Of a stretch of DNA of 64,000 bases, positions 47,370 to 56,280 are shown one piece after another (positions within the stretch are counted from its first letter, which is position 1; each line of letters opens with the position of its first letter). The notes beneath the pieces were generated by a model. The model saw only the letters and a program-made list of their open reading frames with translations. It was not told the DNA's origin and did not search any database. A program made the position numbers and the translations under genes. The stretch is from Nocardiopsis sp. JB363 (lineage in GTDB: Bacteria > Actinomycetota > Actinomycetes > Streptosporangiales > Streptosporangiaceae): the NCBI RefSeq assembly GCF_900143625.1, contig NZ_FRFF01000053.1:36987-100986 (forward strand), written 5' to 3'.

Positions 47370-48940
47370 CGGCTCTCCTCCTTCTCGGCCGACCGGTCCT
47401 GACGGATCAGGTCGGCGGCGCGCTCACCCAGGGCCAGGACCATGACCATCGGGTTGGGCGTGGGCAGGGTCGGGAAGACCGAGGCGTCGGCGACGCGCAG
47501 TCCCTTGAGTCCACGGACGCGCAGGCGGGGGTCGACGACCGCTCCGTCGTCGGCGGCGGCGCCCATCCGGCAGGTGCCCGCCGGGTGGTAGACGGTGTGC
47601 GCGGCGCGGCGCCCGTACTCGGACAGTTCCTCGTCGCTGCGGACCTTCGGTCCGGGGGCGACCTCGCGCTTGATCCAGGACTTGAACGGTTCGGTGGCGG
47701 CGACCTCGCGGGCGATCTTCAGCCCGTCGACGATGGTCTGCTCGTCGTAGCCGTCGGGGTCGGTGAAGTAGCGGAAGTCCAGGGCCGGCTGGACCCGGGG
47801 ATCGTCGGAGGTGAGGTAGAGCCGACCACGGGAACGGGACCGCGGGATGTTGGGGGTCATGCAGACCGCGTACCCGTCTTCGGGCGAGTCGTAGCCCAGC
47901 CGCTTCGTGTTGTCGTCGAAGGGGATCTGGTAGATGTGGAACATCAGGTCGGGGCGCGGATCGCTCTCGTCGCGGCGCACGAACAGGGCCGCGTCGGAGT
48001 CCATCACGGTGTTCTCGGGGACCCGCTCGTTGGTCTCCCACATGATGATCGACTCGGGGTGGTCCTGGAGGTTCTCTCCCACCCCGGCCAGGTCGTGGTG
48101 GGGCGTGATTCCCACCGATTCCAGGTCCTCGGCCCTGCCGACCCCGGACAGCATCAGCAGGCGAGGGCTGTCGACGGCTCCGGCGGCGAGGACGACCTCC
48201 CGGCGTGCTTGGACGGTGATCCGTTCGCCGTCTTTGGTCGTCGCGCTGACGCCGGTGGCCTGGTCGCCGTCGAACAGGACCTTGTCGACCCAGGTCTCCA
48301 GCAGCACGGTCAGGTTCTCGCGCACGTCCATGACGGGGTGCAGGTACGCCACCGAGGCGGAGGACCGGTAGCCGGTATAGGGGTCGTAGGCGATGGACAG
48401 GAAGCCGGTGCCGTCGGCGAAGCCGCCACCGTGCGAGGTGAGGGCGTTGAAGTCCTCGACGACCGGGACGCCCGCCGCCTCCGAGGCCGAGGACACCCAG
48501 TCCCGGACCATGGTGTTGCGGTCCTTCTCGGCGATCGGAACGATGTTGCACTTGATCCGGTCGGCGTAGGACTGGACGGTGGCGTTGTCCCAACCCTCGG
48601 CGCCGGCGGCGACCCACTCGTCGAGGTCCTCGGCGAACGGCCGGAAGCTGATCAGCGTGTTGTGCGAGGAGCAGCCGCCCAGTACGCGGGCACGCGAGTG
48701 CAGGATGTGGGAGTTGCCGTTGGGCTGCTCCGTGGTCCGGTAGCCGTAGTCGAGTTCGCCGTCGAGGACGCTCAGCCAGTCACGGAGCCGGAGCACGTGT
48801 TCGAGGTCGCGGTCGTCGGGGCCTCCCTCGATGAGGCAGACGGTGGTGTCGGGGTCCTCGGTGAGGCGATTGGCGATCACCGAGCCCGCCGTTCCACCGC
48901 CGACGATGACGTAGTCGTAGGTGTGTTCCTGATCGGACAC
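47366..48940 (-). CDS. betA: Choline dehydrogenase (GMC oxidoreductase)
   Basis: 524 aa from GTG 48940, with AGAGGAAT about 8 nt upstream. FAD-binding start [18 protein letters not shown], second GMC signature [11 protein letters not shown], and the active-site His in [15 protein letters not shown] family members oxidise alcohols; next to betaine-aldehyde dehydrogenase and a betaine transporter, choline to betaine aldehyde is the likely reaction. The sequence alone cannot exclude another alcohol. It is coupled to the ABC ATPase gene downstream. Confidence 0.9.
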   Translation of the reverse strand: MSDQEHTYDYVIVGGGTAGSVIANRLTEDPDTTVCLIEGGPDDRDLEHVLRLRDWLSVLDGELDYGYRTTEQPNGNSHILHSRARVLGGCSSHNTLISFRPFAEDLDEWVAAGAEGWDNATVQSYADRIKCNIVPIAEKDRNTMVRDWVSSASEAAGVPVVEDFNALTSHGGGFADGTGFLSIAYDPYTGYRSSASVAYLHPVMDVRENLTVLLETWVDKVLFDGDQATGVSATTKDGERITVQARREVVLAAGAVDSPRLLMLSGVGRAEDLESVGITPHHDLAGVGENLQDHPESIIMWETNERVPENTVMDSDAALFVRRDESDPRPDLMFHIYQIPFDDNTKRLGYDSPEDGYAVCMTPNIPRSRSRGRLYLTSDDPRVQPALDFRYFTDPDGYDEQTIVDGLKIAREVAATEPFKSWIKREVAPGPKVRSDEELSEYGRRAAHTVYHPAGTCRMGAAADDGAVVDPRLRVRGLKGLRVADASVFPTLPTPNPMVMVLALGERAADLIRQDRSAEKEESR

Positions 48941-49109
48941 GGACCGATTCCTCTCGTTGGTCTCTCGCGGGGATGCCGGGGAAACCGACCTGTGTTGTGT
49001 TGGTGGTGTCTTCTGTTGTGAAGAGGGGGACACCCGTCGACGCGGTGGACGGTTCCACGCCGACGGGTGGCCGGCGCCCCGGGGCTTCAGCCACCGGGGG
49101 CGATGTCGC

Positions 49110-50666
49110 TCAGCCGAACCAGCGCTGCGGTTCGGGGGCCAGGTTGCGGTAGACGTGCTTGGCCTCGCGGTACTCGTCGAGCCCGGCCAGACCCAGTTCA
49201 CGGCCGATTCCGCTGCGGCCGAAGCCGCCCCACTCCGCTCCGGGGAAGTAGGGCCCGTAGTCGTTGATCCACACGGTGCCGTGGCGCAGGGCGGCGGCCA
49301 CGCGCTCACCTCGGGCGGTGTCATCGGTCCACACACCGCCGGAGAGCCCGTAGTCGGTGTCGTTGCCCAGCTCGATCGCCTGCTCTTCGGTCTCGAAGCG
49401 CTCGACGGTCACGACCGGGCCGAACACCTCGGTCTGAACGATGTCCATGGAACGGTCGCAGTCCACGAACACGGTGGGGCGGTAGAAGTAGCCGTCCCGT
49501 AGTTCGGCGTCGTCGGGTCGCGCGCCGCCGGCGATGATCCGGGCGCCCTCCTCGACACCGCGGGCCACGGACTTCTCGACCTTGGCCCGGTGCTCGGCGG
49601 ACACCAGCGGGCCGCAGCGCACGCCCTCGTGCTGACCGCGGCCGATGCGGATGGCCTCGGCGCGGCGGGCGAGCTCGGCGGTGAAGGCGTCATGGATGTC
49701 GTCGTGCACGATCAGGCGCGCACCCGCCGAACACACCTGTCCGGAGTGGAAGAACGCGGCGTTGAGCGCGTAGTCGACGGCCGTGTCCAGGTCGACGTCC
49801 GGGAAGATGATGTTCGGGTTCTTGCCGCCCAGCTCAAGGGCGGTCTTCTTGACGGTCTCGGAGGCCGCCGCCATGATCCGGCGCCCGGTGACCAGTCCAC
49901 CGGTGAAGGAGATCAGGTCGACGTCGGGGTGCTCGGACAGGGGCGCGCCGGCTTCGGGACCGCTGCCCAGGACCAGGTTGACCACGCCCGCGGGGATGCC
50001 CGCCTCGGTGGACAGTTCCACCAGTTTGGCGGTGGTCACCGGGGTGATCTCGCTGGGCTTGATCACCATGGTGTTCCCGGCCGCGATGGCGGGGGCCATC
50101 TTCCAGGAGAGCTGGAGCAGCGGGTAGTTCCACGGCGTGATCATGCCGCAGACGCCGACGGGTTCGTACACGACCTTGCTGTGCACGCCCTCGGGCGCGG
50201 AGACCAGACGGCCCGCGTCCTTGTCGGCCAGACCGGCGTAGTAGCGGAAGACGTCGGTGACGTCGTCGACGTCCATCCCGCCCTCTTCGATGGTCTTGCC
50301 GGTGTCGAGGGACTCCATGACCGCGATCTCCTCGCGGTCGCGCTGTAGTAGGTCGGCGATCCCGTCGAGGACGCGGCCGCGGTCGGCGGCGGAGGTGCGG
50401 CGCCACTCTCCGGTGTCGAAGGCGCGTCGGGCGGCGGCGATGGCCGCTTCGGTGTCGGCGCGGCCACCTTCACTGACGACGGTCAGAACGGAGGCGTCGG
50501 CGGGGTCCAGGATCTCCCGGACCCGTCCGTTCTTCGCCGCGTGCCACTCCCCGTCGATGTACAGACTGGTGGCGGTGGCCGTCCCGGGTTCGGACAGGTA
50601 CGGCACGGACGGCAGGGTTGCGTAGGACTGGTTCACGGAGCCCTTCTGCCCGGGATTGATAGTCAC
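49110..50666 (-). CDS. betB: Betaine-aldehyde dehydrogenase
   Basis: 518 aa from GTG 50666, which has GAGG at 6 nt; GTG 50636 (508 aa, with AAGGG upstream) is an alternative. ALDH family: PWNYPLLQLSWKMAPAIAAGNT, the catalytic Glu in ALELGGKNPN, the nucleophile Cys in HSGQVCSAGAR, and EVFGPVVTVERF. The neighbour genes (choline dehydrogenase, betaine ABC transporter) point to betaine aldehyde as substrate, giving the osmoprotectant glycine betaine. It is the first gene of the five-gene operon; the gap to the next gene is about 170 nt. Confidence 0.92.
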   Translation of the reverse strand: MTINPGQKGSVNQSYATLPSVPYLSEPGTATATSLYIDGEWHAAKNGRVREILDPADASVLTVVSEGGRADTEAAIAAARRAFDTGEWRRTSAADRGRVLDGIADLLQRDREEIAVMESLDTGKTIEEGGMDVDDVTDVFRYYAGLADKDAGRLVSAPEGVHSKVVYEPVGVCGMITPWNYPLLQLSWKMAPAIAAGNTMVIKPSEITPVTTAKLVELSTEAGIPAGVVNLVLGSGPEAGAPLSEHPDVDLISFTGGLVTGRRIMAAASETVKKTALELGGKNPNIIFPDVDLDTAVDYALNAAFFHSGQVCSAGARLIVHDDIHDAFTAELARRAEAIRIGRGQHEGVRCGPLVSAEHRAKVEKSVARGVEEGARIIAGGARPDDAELRDGYFYRPTVFVDCDRSMDIVQTEVFGPVVTVERFETEEQAIELGNDTDYGLSGGVWTDDTARGERVAAALRHGTVWINDYGPYFPGAEWGGFGRSGIGRELGLAGLDEYREAKHVYRNLAPEPQRWFG

Positions 50667-50865
50667 AAACGACCTCTTTCGTAGGACACTTTCCACAACG
50701 TCCCATAACCTTCTTGAACAGGCAAAACGTGCATTGTGCCCTTGGGGGCGCCCCTCAGTGTCCTCGGTCACCGGCCTGCCTTGGCACAGACCTACGTCGA
50801 CGGCCGGGACGAGGGCCCCGGGACACTCCGCGGTGGGGAATACAAGAACAAGATTTTGACGTACA

Positions 50866-50879
50866 TTAGGTATACCTAA
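50866..50879. promoter_or_regulatory. 14-bp perfect palindrome between betB and the aldolase-like gene
   Basis: TTAGGTATACCTAA lies in the 282-bp divergent intergenic region, about 70 bp before the aldolase-like start. A TTGAC stands just to its left. Candidate operator for a regulator of one or both genes; the inner bases differ from the DtxR iron box. Confidence 0.5.
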
Positions 50880-50948
50880 GTTGGTTCGTCCCGTTCGCCC
50901 GGGTCGGCCCCCGTGTGACCGCCGCCCGCGAACCCCATCGAGGAACGC

Positions 50949-51614
50949 ATGCTGCTCGAACAAGAACGCCGCGACGTCTGCCTGACCGCCCGCGCCATCG
51001 CCCGGCACCCGGGCGTCGCCCCCGGTGAGGCCGGCACCGTCAGTGTCCGCAGCGGTGACCTGGTGGTCGTCACCCCGCACGGTGTTCCCCTGGACCAGAT
51101 CCAGCCCCAGGACTGCCCGGTCATGTCCCTGGACGACCGGATGCTCGAAGGGCGGCGCGACCCGGCCGCCGAGACCACCCTGCACATGGCGGTGCATCGC
51201 CAGGCCGCCGAGCACGACCGTGGTGTCACCGCCGTGGTCAACGCCTTCACCTCCGACGCGGTGGCCGTGTCGACGGTCGAGGTGGAGCTGCCCCCGATCC
51301 ACCACCGCGCCGCCGGTCTGGGCGGGGCCGTCGCCGTCACCCCGTACATGCCGTACGGCGGTGGCGACATCGCCGACCAGGCGGTCAAGGCCCTCAAGGG
51401 GAGGGACGCCGCACTGCTGGCGGGCCACGGCGGTGTGGCGCTGGGCCGCGATCTGGAACACGCCATGGAGAACCTGCGCCTGCTCGACTGGCTGAGCGCC
51501 ACCTATCTCCGAGCCCGCCAGATCGGGCGCCCGCGCGTGCTGTCCGAGGAGGAGCTGGCCCAGATCCGGCAGCGCGACACCTTCGGCTGGGCCGGCCCCG
51601 ACCCCTTCCTGTAG
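50949..51614 (+). CDS. Class II aldolase/adducin-fold protein with degenerate zinc site
   Basis: 221 aa. The fold is indicated by the N-terminal RDVCLTARAIARHPGVAPGEAGTVSVR, the acidic AAETTLHMAVHR and the C-terminal LAGHGGVALGRDLEHAMENL. Active members bind zinc through a first His pair in a HTHSP-like stretch plus a third His; here the stretch reads VNAFTSDAV, so the pair is lost, while GHGG keeps the third. Either a different chemistry or a non-enzymatic role. It is divergent from the choline/betaine operon and may share control with it. Confidence 0.82.
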   Translation: MLLEQERRDVCLTARAIARHPGVAPGEAGTVSVRSGDLVVVTPHGVPLDQIQPQDCPVMSLDDRMLEGRRDPAAETTLHMAVHRQAAEHDRGVTAVVNAFTSDAVAVSTVEVELPPIHHRAAGLGGAVAVTPYMPYGGGDIADQAVKALKGRDAALLAGHGGVALGRDLEHAMENLRLLDWLSATYLRARQIGRPRVLSEEELAQIRQRDTFGWAGPDPFL

Positions 51615-51636
51615 GCCTTCCTCACGAAGGGGTCGG

Positions 51637-51906
51637 TCACTGCCCGATGCGGGGGAAGGGTCCGGTGGAGAAGACGACCTCCACCGGGACCTCGAAGTAC
51701 TTCGCGATGCGCAACGCCAGGTGGAGGCTGGGGCTGTACTCGCCCCGCTCCAGGTAGCCGATGGTCTGGTAGTGCACGCCCAAGGCCTCGGCCAACTGCC
51801 GGCGGGAGACACCTCGCTCGGCTCGCAACATCGCGATCCGGTTGTGGATCGTCTCCGTGTTGGCCCCTGCTTTGGCGCGGCGGCCGTTCGTCTTCTCGCT
51901 AGGCAC
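51637..51906 (-). CDS. XRE-family helix-turn-helix regulator
   Basis: 89 aa from GTG 51906. The HTH is plain: RIAMLRAERGVSRRQLAEALGVHYQTIGYLERGEYSPSLHLALRIAKYFEVPVEVVFS, the compact Cro/CI-like type often found with ABC exporters. Its start overlaps the permease stop by 8 nt, so the three genes form one operon and it probably regulates the exporter. Confidence 0.9.
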   Translation of the reverse strand: MPSEKTNGRRAKAGANTETIHNRIAMLRAERGVSRRQLAEALGVHYQTIGYLERGEYSPSLHLALRIAKYFEVPVEVVFSTGPFPRIGQ

Positions 51907-52747
51907 GTTTCATCGCTTTCTCTCGGGCCGCTTGGACCCGTGACCCGGACTCGCGCCGTGCCATCCGACGCAGGACCCACTGGGCCACCACGAGTCCGAC
52001 CAGGGCCCACACTGCCAGAACCCCGGCGACCTGCGGCAACTGCCAGGAGCCCGCGAGTTCGAGGGCGGCGTGCGCCTCGGGCAGCATCGCGGAGCGAACG
52101 CCCAGGCCGAGCCAGTAGACGGGGAGGACCTGGCCGATGGTCTGGACCCAACCGGGCAGAAACTCGAAGGAGAGCAACAACCCGGAGATCATGATGATGG
52201 CGATGGTGGGCAGCATCGCCAGGGTGACGCCCATGCGCGGATTGGTGATGAGCGAGCCCAGGATCGCACCGATGGGCGCGAGCGCGAGCATCCCCAGCAC
52301 ACAGACCCAGATCAGGGTGACCAGGTCGGTCCAGTCCTGGAAGCCGAAGCCTTCGACGAACAACAACCCCGGAACGACGATCAGGGTCATGGCCGTGATC
52401 GACATCGCCGCCACGTGCACGGATTTGGCGACCGTGTACCCCAACAGCCCCCGGGGAACGGCCTTGGCCCGCAGGAGTGTCCCGTCCTCCCGCTCGTTCG
52501 CCAAGACCTGGAAGACGGTCGTGATACCCAGCATCACCAGGAAGAAGGCGGCCCCACCACTGAGGACGATCGCCCCGATCGGCTCGCCGTCGCCCAACCC
52601 CACGGTGTCGAAGGTGATGGCCATTCCCACGAACAGGATCGGCATGTACAGGTAGCCGAAGAGTTCCTGGCCGCTGCGGAAGGACAGCAGGAACTCGATC
52701 CAGCCCCGGGAGAGCCCGGCCCGGACCGCGTTGAGGTCGGCGTTCAT
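51899..52747 (-). CDS. ABC-2-type exporter permease
   Basis: 282 aa with about six hydrophobic helices and the ABC-2 wording LFGYLYMPILFVGMAI, VFQVLANEREDGTLLRAKAVPRGLLGY and a following run of membrane segments. Overlaps the ATPase stop by 4 nt. With the upstream ATPase it forms a DrrAB/YhaP-type exporter for drugs, lipids or peptides; the substrate is unknown. Confidence 0.9.
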   Translation of the reverse strand: MNADLNAVRAGLSRGWIEFLLSFRSGQELFGYLYMPILFVGMAITFDTVGLGDGEPIGAIVLSGGAAFFLVMLGITTVFQVLANEREDGTLLRAKAVPRGLLGYTVAKSVHVAAMSITAMTLIVVPGLLFVEGFGFQDWTDLVTLIWVCVLGMLALAPIGAILGSLITNPRMGVTLAMLPTIAIIMISGLLLSFEFLPGWVQTIGQVLPVYWLGLGVRSAMLPEAHAALELAGSWQLPQVAGVLAVWALVGLVVAQWVLRRMARRESGSRVQAAREKAMKRA

Positions 52748-53721
52748 CGGATCTCCTTGGTGAACTCGGCCGCGGCACGCTCGGCGTCACCGCTCTCGTA
52801 CCGCTGGACCATGGCCATGTACACGTCCTCCAGGGACGGCCGGGTGACCCGCAGTTCGGTGACCTCGTCCCCGTGCTCCGTGTACAGCTCCGCCACGTAC
52901 CGGGCGGGGTTCCCGGTGCTGTGCAGGTACCGCTGCCCGTCGACGGTCCAGGTGACCTCGCTGTCCTGGGCCACCAGGGACGACAGCCGGTCCGGACTGC
53001 CGTCGGCGACGATCCGACCCCCGGCCAGGAGGAGGATGCGATCGGCGAGCTTCCCCGCCTCGTCGAGGTCGTGGGTGGTGAGCAGGACCGTGGTGTCCTC
53101 CTCGTCGGCGAGCCGGAACACCAGGTCGTGGAAGTCACGACGGGCCTTGGGGTCGAACCCGGCGGTGGGTTCGTCGAGGAAGAGGAGTTCGGGCCGGCCG
53201 ACGACTCCGATCGCCACGTCCAGACGTCGGCGTTGCCCACCGGAGAGGGCCTTGATCCGTTTTCCGGCGTGCTCGGTGAGGCCGACCAGTTCCAGGATGG
53301 TGTCGGTGTCGTGGGGACGTGGGCGTTCGGGCGTGGCGTAGGGGGCGTAGAAGCGGCCGAAGTGGTGGAGCAGGTCGCGAACTCGCCAGGCGCCGTGGTC
53401 GCGCCAGGACTGAAGGACCACGCCGATCCGTGAACGCCACGCCTCGTCGCCGTGGTCCGGGTCCGAGCCGAGGACGTCGACCTCGCCGGCGGAGCGACGT
53501 CGGAACCCCTCCAGGATCTCGATGGTGGTGGTCTTGCCCGCCCCGTTGGGGCCGAGCAGCGCGACCACCTCACCCCGCCGGGCGGTGAGGTCGACCCCTT
53601 TCAGAACCTCGGTCCTGCCGTAGTTCATACGCAGGTCACGAACCCGCAGCACGGTCTCGGCCGGGGTTCCGGTGGCCAGGGCTTCGGCCCTGGCCCGTTC
53701 CGGCACCGTCTTACTCGGCAC
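52744..53721 (-). CDS. ABC exporter ATP-binding protein
   Basis: 325 aa from GTG 53721 (GGAGGGG about 6 nt upstream). Walker A LLGPNGAGKTTT, signature LSGGQRRRLDVAIGV, Walker B LLFLDEPTAGFD and His switch LLTTHDLDEA are intact. A C-terminal extension (~80 residues after GRIVADGSPDRL) resembles the DrrA/CcmA-like tail of drug-resistance ATPases. First gene of an ATPase-permease-XRE operon. Confidence 0.93.
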   Translation of the reverse strand: MPSKTVPERARAEALATGTPAETVLRVRDLRMNYGRTEVLKGVDLTARRGEVVALLGPNGAGKTTTIEILEGFRRRSAGEVDVLGSDPDHGDEAWRSRIGVVLQSWRDHGAWRVRDLLHHFGRFYAPYATPERPRPHDTDTILELVGLTEHAGKRIKALSGGQRRRLDVAIGVVGRPELLFLDEPTAGFDPKARRDFHDLVFRLADEEDTTVLLTTHDLDEAGKLADRILLLAGGRIVADGSPDRLSSLVAQDSEVTWTVDGQRYLHSTGNPARYVAELYTEHGDEVTELRVTRPSLEDVYMAMVQRYESGDAERAAAEFTKEIR

Positions 53722-53985
53722 AGAAATCCCCTCCTTCGTATCTCCTCTACTGAAATAGATAGTACGTGTGCTACATAAAATCGAATAGTGACTACTGAGA
53801 CACGCCCGAACGATCTGTCCTGAAAACAGATGGATCCGGAGGTGAACTCACAGGTCATCGGCGGAGAAATGTAGCGGGTGACCACATCCGGCCACCCCGG
53901 ATCCGGATACGGACACTCGGTGATCCGTCACGCTCAGACGTGAGAATGGTGCCGACGACCAACCCCGCCACGGCAGGAGGCTCCC

Positions 53986-54429
53986 ATGCGTTGCAGCTAC
54001 ATCAGGCTCCTCGTGAACGACTACGAGGCCTGTTTCCGCTTCTACTCCGACGTCCTCGGCCTGCCCGTCCTGTGGGGTGACGAGGGCAGCCGCTACGCCG
54101 AGTTCGACGTGGAGTCGGGGACACGTCTGGCCATCAACCAGCGCGAGGTCATGGCCGAGGCCTTGGAGACCGACACCGCCGACCCCGAACTCCCCCACCA
54201 GGACCGACTGGCGGTGATCTTCGAGGTCGACGACGTCGACGAGACCGCCGAACGGCTGGTGACCGCCGGCGCCCGTCAGGTGATGGAGCCGCGCGACTGG
54301 ACGGCGTGGGGCATCCGGGCGGCGCACTTCCGCGACCCGGACGGCTACCTGTTGGAGGTCAACCGACCACTGATCCCGGTCGTGGCCCTGGAGGACCCGG
54401 TGAGGGAGGTGAGCCTGCCCGAGGACTGA
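53986..54429 (+). CDS. VOC (glyoxalase-fold) protein
   Basis: 147 aa; AGGAGG before the ATG. CSYIRLLVNDYEACFRFYSDVLGLPVLWGDEGSRYAEFD and the C-terminal AHFRDPDGYLLEVNRPL show the VOC fold, with the usual Glu ligand in LLEVN kept. Reactions vary (lyase, dioxygenase, resistance). It stands alone, divergent from the exporter operon and convergent with the hydrolase-like gene. Confidence 0.88.
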   Translation: MRCSYIRLLVNDYEACFRFYSDVLGLPVLWGDEGSRYAEFDVESGTRLAINQREVMAEALETDTADPELPHQDRLAVIFEVDDVDETAERLVTAGARQVMEPRDWTAWGIRAAHFRDPDGYLLEVNRPLIPVVALEDPVREVSLPED

Positions 54430-54453
54430 CGGAGGACTGACGGGCGCACCGCC

Positions 54454-55221
54454 TCAGGCGACCACGTGTTCCACCAGAAGCTCGTTGATCCGGTCGGCGC
54501 GCTCCACTCCGAGAAGGTGCGCGGCCCCGGAGACCACCTCGAACCGGGCGCCTTCGATCCCGTCGGCGAGCCTGCGGCCGTGCCCGGGCGGAAGCAGGGG
54601 ATCGTGTGCGGCGGAGACGACCATGGTGGGCACCCGCACCCCCGAGACGAGATGGCGCTGGTCCATGGTCTGGATCGCGTCGCAGATCGACGCGTACGCG
54701 GTCGGGTCGACCCCGTCGAAGTCCTCGCTGAAGCGGGCCGCGACCTCGGGACGTTCGTCGGTGAGGTCGGGGGTGAACCACGGCAGCACCACGTCGGCGG
54801 TGACCGCCTCCATGCCGCCGGTGCGCACCCTGGCCGCGACCCGGTCCCAACGGTGCATGGTGGGCGTGCGCGGCGCCGCCGCCATCAGGGCGATCCGGTC
54901 CAGCGTGCGCGGGGAGTTGGCCGCGATCCACAGCAGCAGCGAGGAGCCGAACCCGGCCCCGACCGCCGACACCCGACTGACCCCCAGGTCCTCCAGGACC
55001 CCCAGCACGTCCAGGGCCAGGTCCTCGATGCGGCAGGGGCCGTCCGGGGACGGCGAGTGGCCGTGGCCGCGATGGTTGATCCGCAGTACACGGCGGTCGC
55101 GGGTGAGTTCGGGCATCTGCGGTTCCCAGACCGACATCTTGGTGCCGAACGGCGGCACGAGCAGCACCACGGGCGCGTGTTCGGGGCCGTCGAGTCGGTA
55201 CTGGAGCGGAATCAGGGCCAT
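54454..55221 (-). CDS. Alpha/beta-hydrolase-fold protein lacking the serine nucleophile
   Basis: 255 aa. The fold resembles 3-oxoadipate enol-lactonase or haloperoxidase relatives: VVLLVPPFGTKMSVWEPQMPEL, RRVLRINHRGHGHS, VSAAHDPLLPPGHGRRL (catalytic Asp) and VSGAAHLLGVERAD (catalytic His). At the nucleophile elbow, where relatives read G-x-S-x-G, this protein has G-A-G-F-G, so the Ser is Gly. A following Ser-Ser pair (GSSLL) does not restore the motif. It is either inactive, a binding protein, or uses another residue. Confidence 0.85.
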   Translation of the reverse strand: MALIPLQYRLDGPEHAPVVLLVPPFGTKMSVWEPQMPELTRDRRVLRINHRGHGHSPSPDGPCRIEDLALDVLGVLEDLGVSRVSAVGAGFGSSLLLWIAANSPRTLDRIALMAAAPRTPTMHRWDRVAARVRTGGMEAVTADVVLPWFTPDLTDERPEVAARFSEDFDGVDPTAYASICDAIQTMDQRHLVSGVRVPTMVVSAAHDPLLPPGHGRRLADGIEGARFEVVSGAAHLLGVERADRINELLVEHVVA

Positions 55222-55372
55222 GAATCCTCCGGGTCGCCAGAACGCCAGGCTATCCGTAGTGCTTTCGGCGGTGCCAGAAAAGTCCGGACCTCATCGAAAG
55301 TGGAGGCCAGAAACTGACCGCCACGCTTTCTAGTGTCGAGTCCAGCGAGACGGACACGACGAAGGGGTTCCC

Positions 55373-55906
55373 ATGACGGCGACGAGCACCGAGACGACCG
55401 GCCGGGTGGACGTGGAGCGAGAAGCACTGTTGGACTTCCTCGCCGCGCAGCGCGAGTTCCTGCTCACCACGCTCAAGGGTCTGGACCAGGAACAGGCCAC
55501 CACCCGCACGACGAAGAGCGTGCTGCACCTGGCGGGCCTGGTCAAACACGTGAACGGGGCCGAGCGCGGGTGGATCCGGTTCATCGAGGAGGGCCCGGTA
55601 GAGGTCGACTACGAGGCCCAGGAGACCTACGACTTCCACGAGAACACCTTCCGGCTGCTCGGCGACGAGACCCTGGAGGGGGTGCTGGCCGACTACGCGG
55701 CGACCGCCGAGAACACCGAGAAGTACGTGCGTTCCCTGCCGGACCTGGAGATCTCCCACAAGCTGCCCGCGGCGCCGTGGTTCCCGGAGGGCGCCGAGTG
55801 GACCGCGCGGGACGTGCTGCTGCACATGATCCGGGAGACCGCCCAGCACTGTGGCCACGCCGACATCATCCGGGAGTCCCTGGACGGCCAGAAGACCATG
55901 GGCTGA
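55373..55906 (+). CDS. DinB-family protein
   Basis: 177 aa; AAGGGG before the ATG. The DinB four-helix bundle is seen in REALLDFLAAQREFLLTTLKGLD, HLAGLVKHVNGAERGWI and LLHMIRETAQHCGHADIIRE; the three metal-ligand His (in LVKH and in AQHCGH) are present. In actinobacteria many DinB members are mycothiol-dependent transferases, so thiol-linked detoxification is a reasonable guess. A strong palindromic terminator follows. Confidence 0.9.
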   Translation: MTATSTETTGRVDVEREALLDFLAAQREFLLTTLKGLDQEQATTRTTKSVLHLAGLVKHVNGAERGWIRFIEEGPVEVDYEAQETYDFHENTFRLLGDETLEGVLADYAATAENTEKYVRSLPDLEISHKLPAAPWFPEGAEWTARDVLLHMIRETAQHCGHADIIRESLDGQKTMG

Positions 55907-55945
55907 GCCGACCGTGTCCCGGGGCGATGGCCCGGACACGACAAC

Positions 55946-55977
55946 GGGGCGGGACCACCGATCGGTGGTCCCGCCCC
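55946..55977 (+). terminator. 32-bp perfect palindrome after the DinB gene
   Basis: GGGGCGGGACCACCGA is followed at once by its exact reverse complement, giving a 16-bp stem without spacer about 40 nt after the DinB stop. Typical GC-rich actinobacterial terminator without a U-tract. Confidence 0.8.
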
Positions 55978-55991
55978 GGACGAGGTGGCGA

Positions 55992-56083
55992 GAGTCGCCT
56001 CCGCATCCCCCCTCAAAGTACGGAGGCGACCCTCGCCTGGGAAACGGCCTGCGACTCCTCCCCCCTGGAGTCGCCGCCTCAAA
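55992..56083. repeat. Pair of hairpins with related wording
   Basis: GTCGCCTCCG (55994-56003) pairs with CGGAGGCGAC (56021-56030), and GCGACTCC (56051-56058) pairs with GGAGTCGC (56067-56074). GAGTCGCC...CCTCAAAG occurs in both, as if a unit had been duplicated. The gap to the SURF1 gene (56084-56280) shows no coding frame. Could be terminators, an attenuator or a small RNA. Confidence 0.45.
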
Positions 56084-56280
56084 GGTCTGCCCGCGGAGCG
56101 ATCTTGTCGTTCCGCGTTGATAGAAACAGTACCCACCACACCCACGAATAACAACCCTCAGTCACGAACAACTACTTAAAGTGATCGTCATTCCTGGGGT
56201 GACGAACTCCCAAGCGGCTGTGGCCATCGTCAACCAGGGGTCACGATCCCCCACTCCGAACCCGCGCATAGCCTGGACAG

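Noticed and set aside
50856..50884. IdeR/DtxR iron box at TTAGGTATACCTAA
   Set aside because: Outer half-sites resemble it but the spacing and centre of the 19-bp consensus are missing; kept only as an unnamed palindrome.
49110..53573. Single 1,487-codon minus-strand frame
   Set aside because: Only the 49110-50666 part is family-like (BADH). The rest runs through the aldolase, XRE and ABC genes in a shadow frame, a GC-bias artefact.
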